64,000 nucleotides of DNA from Leptoclinus maculatus (taxonomy: Eukaryota; Chordata; Actinopteri; Perciformes; Stichaeidae). The stretch covers positions 9,546,642-9,610,641 of the forward strand of contig JAVDOI010000007.1 in assembly GCA_032191485.1 (NCBI GenBank). Direction: 5' to 3'. The position numbers and the translations under genes are program-made. The notes beneath the pieces are model-generated. The model saw only the letters and a list, made by a program, of their open reading frames with translations, ran no database searches and was not told the DNA's origin. This document shows positions 34,866 to 46,287 of the stretch, in pieces (the stretch's first letter is position 1; each line of letters begins with the position of its first letter).

Positions 34866-36603
34866 TGAGGTGAACATGTGTTCAAACCGTAACAGTACAC
34901 AGGACTTGTGGCCTACAGGGCTGTTGTGTGAAAGGATGCAACATTTTATTACATAATCAAAATGCAACTGTGGCACTGGAGGGAGAGAATACTTTTAGGT
35001 GATAGTTGAGCAGCAATAGGAGACACAGGCAACAGACTTGACAATTTCTTTTTTTTTTTTTTATTACCGAGAAGAACGCTTAAGCTGAAAAGCTCCCTGA
35101 AGTCTGATGTGAGCAGTTCAATAGGTCAAACTTAATTAATTTCCCACAAATTCAGCCGCGTCTCAATGAAAATGGTAGAAAGCCACATTTCCTTTTCCGA
35201 AGGCAAATTCAAATAGCTGGGTACAGAGGGCTTACAGACAGGAGAATGTATAAAACAATACTATTAAGAGGAAATTAAAAAGTAATAAAATTGATAGTGC
35301 TTTAGCAGACTTTTTTTGTGTGCAAATGTTAGTAAAGCTGCAGTCTGATATAAAAGTGCTGGCCAGTGGTTTTAATGATTCACTATACTGCCCAGAAAAG
35401 TGCACTTGGAGTAAGAAAGCTACTGAGCAACCCCATCAGGCCCTAAGCAGACACTCGGTACTTTGAGCTGTTAGTTTCATGTTTAGCTAGCCTGGTCTCA
35501 AGTTCAAAATTAATTGGAAAACTGGAGGGAAAAGCTTTGCAGGTAGAAAGCCAGGCAAGTGTTACATCAGCCATTTAAACAAATGCAATACATTTCAAAG
35601 GTAAGTTTCTGTTTCAGATCATATAAGTACATAAACTGTATAACATTGATATTTTGTTAAGCCTATGTAAAGGTTATGTTCTATTGCAGTACAATACATC
35701 TTTACAACTTACATAATGTGTCAGGTGTGACATGAAAGGTGTTTGATGTAGGGCCGTGAGCCCATGAGGGCACATCACTCTCTTCAGTTCAAAGGGCCAA
35801 AACTGATTCATCTAGTGTTTTGATATAAGACAGCATACCCTCTCTCGTCAATGGTGACAAAATTGCCCAGTTGTGAAACTATTTTACTAGACAAATGAAT
35901 GTAATTTCCTACATTTTGGTTGCGCACAGGAATACTTAAGTTCTGGTTTTCACTGATTAGTGGTAAAGAGAAAAACACCTGAGAAGCTGTCTTTTTTTTT
36001 TTTTTTTTAAAGCAAAAAGAAAAGCAAAGCATGCTGCTTAATGAGAATAAACCATGTTCAGATAATGGTTATGAGATGCGATTAGATCTAAACAAAACAC
36101 AGCATGCAGTTCAACATGTTGGGCACCGAACTCAGAATAATGCTTTATAGTAGAATACATTGGACACCTTTATGGTCTTCAAGTACAGACATGGTTTTAG
36201 AATCAGAGGCACGTACAGTTTGATTCATAATAAGCGGTATGAAATATCATTCCTTTTCTTCTGCAGGGAATAAATAAATAAATTAAAAAAAGGTTAATGT
36301 GACCTGTTTTCATGCTGCACTAGAGGATGACTGTCATACTGAGGTGAGGTGATAAGCAGTGACTTGGGAGGCCTTTTAAAGTGCTTGCATGGGAACAGGA
36401 GCGTAGGATCAGGGGGACATAAGTTAATTAGACAGTAATGTTTGTGAAACGTACCGATAAAACCAGGACAATGAGCGATCATAGTATGTCATAGCTCACG
36501 ACTCAAAGGACAGCAGGAGATGATTGGTGTAAAATGGGTGTTTTTATGTATTGTACTGTGGGAGGGAGGGGGGGGGGGGAGGGGACACTTAAAAAGTGGT
36601 GCA
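34866..36603 (-). other. fbxo31: Probable fbxo31 3' UTR
   Basis: This is unique AT-rich sequence directly downstream of the fbxo31 stop codon, with no coding exon on either strand. A minus-strand AATAAA next to an A-run at about 35058-35063 is a candidate polyadenylation site, which would make a 3' UTR of roughly 1.5 kb. A G-rich run at 36560-36583 lies close to the stop codon. Confidence 0.5.
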
Positions 36604-39600
36604 TCAGGATGTCCAGGACTGCATGTTGCACAGCATGGCCTCAAAGCGCTCCATATTTGGGGCGTGAGCGTGAGCTAGGTGGTCCGTCAGCCGACTGTAC
36701 AAACTGAAAGACTTCAACTCCAGCCAGATGAAGCCAAAGCGGTCCTCGTCAAACAGCACAAAGAGCCCCGGGGTGCGCTCCGGACTCGTGAAGCCGTGTC
36801 CGGCGATCAGGCCCGTACCGTAGAAGCTGAAAACGGAGGCACGTCAATTCACAAATCACTCAAATCAATCAACACTTTGATGGATATCACTTTCAAATGG
36901 GTTGAAGTGCGTACAGAAATAACAAGTCATGCTTGAGACAGCAGCAATTTCATTCATTTAACAATTACTGACTGATAATGACTGAATATTACTTTCCATA
37001 AAGCTGTTTAATAGGCCCTAGTACAAAAGGTGCTACTTAACAAGACAATTAATCATCCAGGCAACTCCAGCCCAGGCAGGCTTTGTGAATCTCTGCGCCG
37101 TGCAGCGCACTCTCTCCTTAGTCGTCACTGTAAAGGGACTTTCACCTCTTAGTGCGTAGATTACTAAGTAGGTGGACTGGTCAATTGACTGTTGTGTGGT
37201 AATGTTGATGTGGAGGAGATAGTTTGTGTTGTGTTAAGTAAGACCCTCATTGCCCCCATGCTAATATCAGCTACGGCTAGAGAGTCTTTGTTAAATTCAA
37301 TGATTAAGCTGTATGCAAATTGCTCTTTCAGTTTAGGTGGAATGTCTCCAGAGAGTTAGTTGCTCTATCTTTTCTGTTTATTCCTTTACTACTTATCTTG
37401 ATGAACAACGTTAGCAATGAGTCTCAAAGCCTTCAGCACAGACCTCCTTGTGCATTAATGCAGGTTCATTGATTGTGAATCTGTGATAGAAACAGTGCTT
37501 TATCACAATTATCACATCTTCAAACTTCTTTAAGGGTGCCACCACAGCATGCAACCAATTAAAAAAAAGAAGTATGCCGTTACAATTCTCTCGCTTATTG
37601 CAATTAATTGCAAAATAATAATTTGTACATAGTTAATTAAATATCCTTATCTATAAAACATGAATACTGATAAGCATTGATTAGAGGCCGATATGATTTC
37701 AGCCTGTTGTCCATGAGCTCTTAACAGCATACCAGCTCAGGAACAATAGGCACATTGTGTCGAACACCACTGTTATTTTCCGTACAGCTGAGTTCTTACC
37801 ATTTCCTACAGGTGCGAGGGTAGACCTCATTGCGGGCCATGACTCCCAGGGGCAGGACAAAGGGCTGGGCTTCCGGAGGGACGGTGCTGCTGCTGCTGCT
37901 GCTGCTGCTGCGGCCCGACTGGCAGCTGTCTGAACACGTAACGCGCTCCTCCTCCTCCTCCTCCACTTCTTCTGCCGCGCCGGCATCACCACAGGCCCCC
38001 TCTGCTGCACCTCTCACTGTGGCAGGAGTGTCCTTGGCCTGTTGCTGTTCCTCTCTCTGGACCTCCGCGTGCACCCCCAGCACCAGTCGGGACAGCTCCT
38101 CTATGTTGCGCTGGTGCTCCAAGTCTGGGAGGACCACAGGTCGGCTCAGGTCAACATCTAAAGTGAGTTGCCCCGCAGGAACATTGGGGTCTCCCTGCAA
38201 GAAGGAGTGAAACTACAGTCTTTCCGTATAACATCAACATGCACGATTCATTTGTTGTTTAGAAAACTTTGCAGCCTCTGGTAATGATTATTCACTAACT
38301 CACAGTGAGCTTGGTGGCTCTCGCAGACGTCCCGTGGAAACTGAGCACGACGATCTCCAAGCCGTGGCTGCCGTAGGTGCCTTTGAAGAGGCCCGGGTGC
38401 AGAAGGTCGGAGGGCATCACAGGCGGCATGTAGATCCTCCGGTATGTCAAGCAGTTACTGTCAAAAGGAGGCAAACAACAAGAGTCAACATGTGACTTTT
38501 GCCGCTGTTTAGTGTTTTCATTCCACTGACGATCTGCCATGATAAACAATAAGAGCTGCTGAGGGAGACAGTCTCGATGTCAGCTTTAGAGGAAGTGTGA
38601 TGTAAGGGAGAGACTCGTACTCATATTGACTGGTATAAATGAACTTCATCAGGATGAGCTCCTGCATGTGCTCATGGAAGATTTCTTCCAGTGTCCGGCC
38701 CCATTCTTCCTCCAACCATGTCCTGAACTCCTACACACACACACACAAATTAGAGAAATCGGTAGAATGCTGCTAAAAGTCTTTCGACATTATCAAAGCA
38801 CACAGGCTTTTAAAACATAAGCAAAGATAAGTGAATAGAGCAGGTTTCAGGTAGTAACAGCTGCCTCACCTCCTGTCTGCCCCCCGGCATGCGGTGATGA
38901 TCGGTCTGGTTACACTTTGTTGAAAATTCATCCTTCTTCCCAGTCTTAAAATAACAGAATTATGACACTTATTAAAGGATAACGTATTTTCTATTGATTT
39001 CTAACCTCAAACTAAAGTAGAATCTTCTTCTAGACTGTGTCACCAAACATCCAAATGACGTGGAGCCGTTCATTTCTTTGGTTTCACAGAGAAGCTCTCA
39101 CCTGTATGTCCCCTTTGTGTGGCCCCTTGTGACCGTACATACACTCCACCGTGGTCTTTTGGCTCTCCAACATGTGGATGCGGAAGAGCGGCCGTGTTCT
39201 CATGGGGTCCTCCACACGGGGGTCATGAGGCGGCAAATACATCCAGCCGATGATGAACAGCCCGTCCACCTGAAGGAAAAATACTCTTAATAATTCATAA
39301 GCCCGTGAAATGATCATAAAATGATGTTGCAAATGCCAAAGCATTATCAGCGGAATATTGCCGCATCGTAAATGACATGCAAAAGACGGTGAACAAGCTG
39401 TACACTGCGGTCATTGTTTCTTATCTTAATGCAAATGTGTCGATTGAGAAACACGTCTTACCACAACGTTGAGCAATCCCCCATAAGGCCCTATGTCAGG
39501 CTGCCATAAGCCCAAGATATGTCTGTATGGGTGAAGCACTGCAACACAGGAGCACAATATCACACCACTCATCAGTTTCTGTAGGTGCTTTGCTACGAGC

Positions 39601-42500
39601 CACACCGTGCATTGGTTACAAACACAAGAGGAGGTGTTAAAGCCCACAGACACAACTTCCTGTTTAACGTCCGTCATGATTGGAGTCTATGAGACGTAAA
39701 CCCAAAGGGAGGAAAGTGTACACCGACCCGCCCCTTGTCCACCAGTCCAAACAAAATACACAGCACACCAAATAACCCGGCATCCCATTTCACACTTAAT
39801 ATGAAAGCAAACAGCGCTGGAGGAGAATTGTGAACATGTTTGCCGTTCATAAGGGATGCTGCAGCCGTTTGCTTACAAATTAAATCAAACAAGAGTCCCA
39901 CTCACACAACCCCTCATGCAGCAGCAATCCACGCTGAGGCCCGTGTACATACAGCGCGTGTACACGTCTCTATAGTCCATGTGCTCGTAGTCCGGGAGGA
40001 GCTTCACAAAGCGCCCAGACTTCACCCGCGGGTTGACACCTGGACAGGCACAACACAGGCATGGTGTAGAGCAGCAGAGGACTGAGGCGGGCTCAGCCCA
40101 GAGCAGCCCCTCTAGTGAAGGCAGTGATGTGCTAAACTAATCTATTCAAAAGGGACCAACAACGCGCCCACACTTTGCCTGGCATGACTTGTGGCAACTG
40201 GTACCATAAATAATCTCAAGTGGAACAGAGAAAAACACATTCATTCATATCAGAAAAGCAGTTGCTGGGACTGTTTCCTATCGGCTGCAAATCACAGTCA
40301 TTGGGGCGATCTATCAACAGCTGTACGCAAGAAAATATGAGGGTGCAAATGCCGAATGACCCAATGGAGGAGGAGTGTACCAAATACTTCATTGGATCAA
40401 TTCATGGGTGACGGGAGAGCTGTTCAATCAGCAGTCTAACTCACGTTTAACATAGAGGTCCCGGCTAGATACTCCTCCCACTTCGATCTTCCTCAGATCC
40501 TCCTTCATACCAAACTCTGCAGAGAGAAGACACACGAGAGAATTAAGTTCAACGTTACATTTACTTCATTAAGGCTAGTCACGCAAAAGAATATTACAAA
40601 ATGTGTTATGGCCGATCTTGAACGGAGAGCGGCGGAACAGGAAATGTGCACAGCAGCCGGTAAGATGGACAGTCCGAGCTTGAGATACAGTCAGCAGACA
40701 CACAGCCGGCCTGAGGCATAAGTGAACTAAGAAGCCACCACAAGAACCCCAAAAATAACATTTTGAACGTTAAGTCTTTTGTTGCTTTTCATCATCAGTA
40801 AAATGCACTAAACTGGTATTTTTGACCAAGTTGACTGACAACTGGGTGGTCTTATAACGCTTTTGATCATATATCTAACTGTTTTGACTGTAACTGTGCA
40901 GTCAGATCTATTTGATTGTGACTACTTGTAACGTCTCTGACTCTGCTAACAGTCTTTTTCAGCTTGCTGTCTTCAGTGTAACTGTTTTCTTTATTTGAAT
41001 TATTTCATTTCATTTCAAACGTACTTGATTGTTGTTCTGCACACACATTACAGCGTCTTCCTCGCTTACTATAGACGCCTGGTATCCTGGTTATCGTGAA
41101 GCACAACATTCCTATGGCCACTACGATTATCTCACACAAGGCAGTTCCCTCACTCCCCGAGTCTGTTACAGAACAAAACAGTGGCCCCACATTTCCTCCA
41201 AGCCAACTTCTCATGTTTCCAAACTTATACTTATACAAACTTTATCGAATGAACAATGCCCATTACACAAGCCTCATATAGATGTTTTAGGTTGCTAAAG
41301 AAAAAATGCAATTAATGTTGAGAAACTGATAAAAGCAGTAAATGCTCACACTGCAGAAGCTGGAGTGAGCAAAAAAAATAATTCATATTTTCCTGTTTAC
41401 ATGATTCAAAGTTTGGCGATATGTCGCTATAAATTTGCGGTACCATTTATTTTGAGGTACATCTCCTTTAACATCTCTGGGTGTCGTTAGCTATTATGGA
41501 CAATGTTGCAAAACACTGAGCAGAACTGCTTTGTGTCAATATTGGATGTATATCATTATATAAAATGACATATGCCATATCAGAGGATTTATACCATACT
41601 TTCTAAATGCATTGATTGATAACAAATCAGCAGTATATATTGTTACATAGTGATTGTGTCATTATGTACAGGTTATGAGACAGATTTGTTCAAACTTGCA
41701 ATAGTGCCCTGACACGATAAAAAGGAGTGACGGTGGTGTTCAAGGCCCCCAAATGCTCAGGTCCGACCCGCATCAACAGTCTTATCAGCGACACAGGCCT
41801 AATAACATAAGAGGCCTTGGTTTGTTTTACAGCAATGACTGGGTTAACGCTAATGTCTTTCATGGTCCACGTACAGATCAATAGAAATGCTTTTAGGGGA
41901 ACTCATTTCCGAGGAGCACCGAGCCTGACACACAAATAACCTGAGGACAGAAAGGAACCGCACAGTCTGGTCTGCACACATGTAGCCTGATATTAATGTG
42001 ACTCAACGCTGTATACGCAGTCTAACGTGGCACGTTTAAATTATCTTTATGTGCAGCACATCGCTATATTTACCTTTCATGCAGCGCCTTCTCCAGATGG
42101 TCTCAGTGTTGAGGATCTGTCTGAATTTCTTGCCTACGAGGGCAACATTTGGCAGCGCTGTTCCGGGAAGCAAGGAGAATATTTCCACTAAAAGCTCCGG
42201 CGGTAATTCCGCTAACGTCTGCGGGTGTGGAGGTCCCGTGCTCGTGCGAACCAGAGAACCTCTTCTGTTGACATGACAGCTGCCATGTTCACAAGCGACA
42301 CTCGGCCCTGCAGTGGCGCCGCCGCTGTCCGGGCCTCCTCCTCCGCCGCCGCCGCCGTCGCCTTGCCGCTGACCCACGATCTGCTCCTCTTCCTCCTCGT
42401 CCATGTCGGAATCGCTCCCCTGATCCTGCTGGTTTTGCCGCTGTCGCCTCCGGCACCTCCGCGACTGACCCACTCCGCAGAGCCTGGCACAGACCGCCAT
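36604..42500 (-). CDS. fbxo31: F-box only protein 31 (FBXO31)
   Basis: Ten coding exons join in frame with GT/AG sites: 42074-42500, 40445-40516, 39953-40039, 39462-39538, 39102-39269, 38870-38944, 38621-38730, 38304-38457, 37800-38194 and 36604-36826, giving about 595 residues. It opens MAVCARLCGVGQSRRCRRR, then an acidic/Gly-rich stretch, the F-box (LPPELLVEIFSLLPGTALP), and the FBXO31 substrate-binding fold (YRHILGLWQPDIGPYGG, GWMYLPPHDPRVEDPM, VECMYGHKGPHKGDIQ, GRTLEEIFHEHMQELILMKF, GLFKGTYGSHGLEIVVLSFHG, GHGFTSPERTPG). It is the substrate receptor of an SCF ubiquitin ligase acting in DNA-damage and cell-cycle control. It is longer than human FBXO31 mainly through exon 9, which encodes an acidic run and about eight Ser from an AGC repeat. 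The acceptor of exon 7 abuts a TG repeat. Confidence 0.97.
40520..42073 (-). other. fbxo31 intron 1
   Basis: An intron of about 1.56 kb between fbxo31 exons 1 and 2. The short frames on both strands have no homology that I recognise. No embedded gene or repeat terminus is seen. Confidence 0.7.
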
Positions 42501-43135
42501 CCGTAGTCACCAAACAGGCAACATTACATCACTACAACACATCGATCAGCTGCAGTCTGGCTGATCGCTCCCGTCGTTGTGAGCATGTGCAGAAGCATCT
42601 CTGGCGACGTCACGTCAGCGCACGCAAAGAGCGTAGCGACTACGCCCCCAAACCCAATAACACACTGTCGAATATAAATTGAATATATAAATATAAACTG
42701 AAGATAAATATGAACAAATATAAATGCAGATTGTCCATAAAGCCCAGTAAAAGGTGATTCAAATGTAAAAACTGTGCAAGAATAAAGTTAAAATGGAACA
42801 AAGTTACAAAAGGAAGATACATATATATGTATACAGATTGTGCAAAAACTAATCTAGCCAGTAACTGACTGACAGTCCAGCAGCCTAATGACAGAATGCA
42901 TTCAATCAATCAATCAATCAATCAATCAAGGTAGTTGAATCTATAACAATTAATCTATAAAGTATCATATTTTGTATGTAAGACATCGACTTTCAAAGTT
43001 AGTAACTGCTGAAGTTATAAGATAAATGTAGTGGAGTAAAAATTACAATATTTCCAAGTGTAGTGGAGTAGAAGTAAAGTACAATACAATGGAAATACTT
43101 AAGCAAAATACAAGTGCCTCAAAAAAGAAAAGGAA
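42501..43135. other. fbxo31 upstream region
   Basis: A GC-rich promoter side runs to about 42650 with several CpGs (GACGTCACGTCAGCG near 42605 contains CRE-like and E-box-like words) and no TATA box. It is followed by AT-rich spacer and a short (TCAA)n tract at 42900-42928. The sequence shows no gene. Confidence 0.5.
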
Positions 43136-43208
43136 CGAGCCAGCCAGGAGTCGAACCTAGAATCTTCTGATCCGTAGTCAGACGCGTTATCCATTGCGCC
43201 ACTGGCCC
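43136..43208 (-). tRNA. tRNA-Arg (anticodon ACG), second copy
   Basis: The 73-nt sequence is identical to the gene at 10839-10911, with the same ACG loop and T arm. The 5' flank also resembles that of the other copy (GAAAT and GACCCGGA words). The downstream side has a T-run on the minus strand suitable for Pol III termination. Confidence 0.96.
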
Positions 43209-44755
43209 GCTGGAAGTGCGAAATAGACCCGGACCTATTTAATCGTCGTACAGGATCCGAACCCTAACCCTACTGGCTTGTGACCCGGAATTTGATCATA
43301 ACGATCCATCTTGGAGGACATCCCAAATCCTACAATGCATCTCGTGGAGCTATGAGTGAGGGTCCACCGAATAACCTCGAACCAAGGCGGCACTCTACAA
43401 ATGTTCCCCTTTTGTTTTCATAACTTGTATTCTTTCAAGATGATCAGATGATCTATATGTCATATAGACAGAACTGTGTTTGTTTGTATATAATATATAT
43501 CATGCAGTCATGCATAAGATATGTCACACTTTATTTGTATAGTATTTTTCGTAAAAAACATTTGTAATGCTTCACACAATAAAATATATAAAGGCTGTGA
43601 TGTATGTATGTGTGTTAAATTCAAATGCATGACATCCTAATAGTATTGTTACATTATACCACGTTGTGAATTGAATTAATAGTAAATATGTAAGTTGTGC
43701 TCATCTGACAGAGGTCATAAAATACAGAGGTGTAACCATAGACAATAGGGTATAACTAAATAATAGATAAAATCGGGAAATTAAAAAGACCATGTGAAAT
43801 ACATGTCCATCATAATTTGACAGCAGCGACATGTGGCTAGGAAAAAAAAAAAAAGCTAGTGTTATTTAAGGTTCAAGGATAATTTATTGCCATTATGCAA
43901 CACAGGGAGGCACAACGAAATGCAGTTGTGGAAGTAAGAACAAGACAAACAAAACAAAAGTTCAGTAGTTCATTCCTGTAGTGTATTGTTTTGAATTTGC
44001 ATCATAAGGAAATGCATTTGAATTCAATATTGTGAATAATTTTACATTTCATAACTCAATGTTGCTATACATTTGTAACACAGTGCGAATATCACAGCAT
44101 ACGAGTGGACTAAAACTGGCGACTTTCCCTCCGTAAAACCCATAAATGAGATTATTGATGATCCATCAAAGTATTAAACAACACGTGCTTATATTATACC
44201 AGTCCGTTTTACAGTCAAACAGCCAAGACAAACTTAAAATACACAAGACTGATTTTCAAGAGTGCGTAAGCGTCACTCTGACTCTTGTAGGCGTGCCTTG
44301 TAACCGGGGTTGACAGGTCTGCGCAAATAAAGTTTTTCTACAAAATATTATATTTCTTAGCAAAATTTCAACATAAATTTTCGGATGGACCTTTATGTGT
44401 CTAAATAATTTTACGTTATAGTAAAAACACATGTCGTGTTAGTGTATGTATTTTACGGTATAATGAAATATTATGTTGCGTTTCAGGATACTTTGAGCCA
44501 AATCTGGCAACCACAAAGCAAAACAGGAAGTGTGCGCTGGCGGGAAATTCGTAATATAATAGCATCGTTTATATTATGCAAGCGTTACCAAAGCTACCGC
44601 TTGACTTTGACTCTTCGTGGACTAACTTTAGTTCACTAGTTTACTGAATTGAATCGATTGTCCAGTATCAATATTAGCTCAACGATCGTATCTCTGACGT
44701 TACGTTTAACCAGCCGCTCGTGTCTGTTTCTTTCCGGGAACTCACGAGAGCTGAA
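43209..44755. other. Intergenic region upstream of fanci
   Basis: AT-rich spacer with no recognised gene or transposon terminus. The segment just before the ATG at 44756 contains the inferred fanci 5' UTR and promoter; I see no TATA box at a sensible distance. Confidence 0.5.
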
Positions 44756-46249
44756 ATGGATAAAATCGTCATCCTGTCAGATGGAGACAGTAACGACGAA
44801 CTTCAGAAGTACCTGTCCTCGCTTACACATGACCAGGTAACGTTGCGTTATTTTGTCAACTTGGCCCACCATCATTTATAATCTCATCCGTGAAAAAACT
44901 AAATATATGTCCCTCTCCATCACCTGCTTTCTAGCTCACCACTGTGATTAACAACGGCGCACTGAAGGGTAAGAAGGTCGGTGCCATGATGAAAGGCATA
45001 TTTAAAGGTACGCACACAGTGTCAACTGTTGTCAGTGGTATTATAGCTCATAACACATCATATCTCTAGTCAGAATACATTGTCTGCTCTTTCTTTTAGG
45101 CTCCCCACCCACTTCCACTGAAGGGTCAAGCCGCAGACTTCTTGTTTATGAGCACTGCATCCCTCTGTGTGAGTCTGGGGATCTTCAGACTGAGGTGGCA
45201 GCTGATATCATTGGACTGCTGATGCTGGAGGTGTATATCTATTAGTAATAATTGCTCTTCTGTACTGAGTTGCTGTCCCATCGGTTTTTAGCAAAGTTTG
45301 GATTGTAAACATGTCTTTACATATTGTCCTTTTCCTTTTCTTCATGTGTGCAGTATGGCATCTGTCTAATTACCATTTTTGCCTCTTAATTGTTGAACAC
45401 AGACTCACACGCTGCCCGGACCCTCTCTTGCAAAACTGGCGTCTCTTTTTGTTGAAGCCATTAAGGTGGGAAAAATGGGCAGTGGGAAATCCCTGGAGCT
45501 GTTTCCTACTGTGCTCACTGCCCTTTCAGCATGTGAAGCCTTGTCTTATGGCAAAGGTGAGTGCAAATTACTAGCGCTGGTAGCTTGACCATTTAACGTT
45601 ATATCATCATCTTCCTTGGTACTACAAGGTGAAAACTAGAACATGACGATTTACTGTCTCTTGTGGTTGCTTGTTATTTTATGACAACGTTAGGTGAACT
45701 CAGTGGTGAAGAATACAAGAAACAGCTGATCAACAGCCTCTGCTCGAGCAGGTGAGGACATCTCGTGTTTCAAACTATATGTACATTTTACATACTTTTT
45801 TTAAGGAGTTCTTGAGCATATATGACAATGACGACATGGCCAATCCGCTCACTGAGAGGAGATATTTGAGTCCAAACCATTTCATATGGATCTTTAACAA
45901 ATAGTAATAGTAGTCATAGGAGTTTTGTATTTATTTTCCTGCAGATGGGACCCGCAATGTGTCATCCACCTGACAACCATGTTCAGGTAACACCTTTGGC
46001 TATCAGACCAGAATAATACAACTTTATTTTGCTTTCATAATGTTTTACAGTGTATAGCAATGTTTTTATCTGCTAATACTAGTTACAGGGCATACAACAT
46101 TAGTTTTTTGTGTCCGCCTCATTTTAGGGATGTGCCCTTGTCATCGGAGGAGCTGCAGTTTGTGGTGGAGAAAGTGTTGAGGATGTTCACCAAGCTGGAT
46201 CTGCAGGAGATCCCACCACTGGTTTATCAACTGCTGCTTTTATCTGCAA

Positions 46250-46287
<38 letters not shown>

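Noticed and set aside
36560..36583. G-run near the fbxo31 stop codon as a G-quadruplex regulator
   Set aside because: The G-rich strand is opposite to the mRNA, so the transcript carries C. It is a simple low-complexity run without further support.
37830..38210. Plus-strand leucine/serine-rich frame
   Set aside because: It is the complement of fbxo31 exon 9, whose AGC and GAG repeats create an open antisense frame.
42212..42513. Alternative frames over fbxo31 exon 1
   Set aside because: High GC content keeps several frames open. Only the frame with MAVCARLCGVG and the F-box matches the family.
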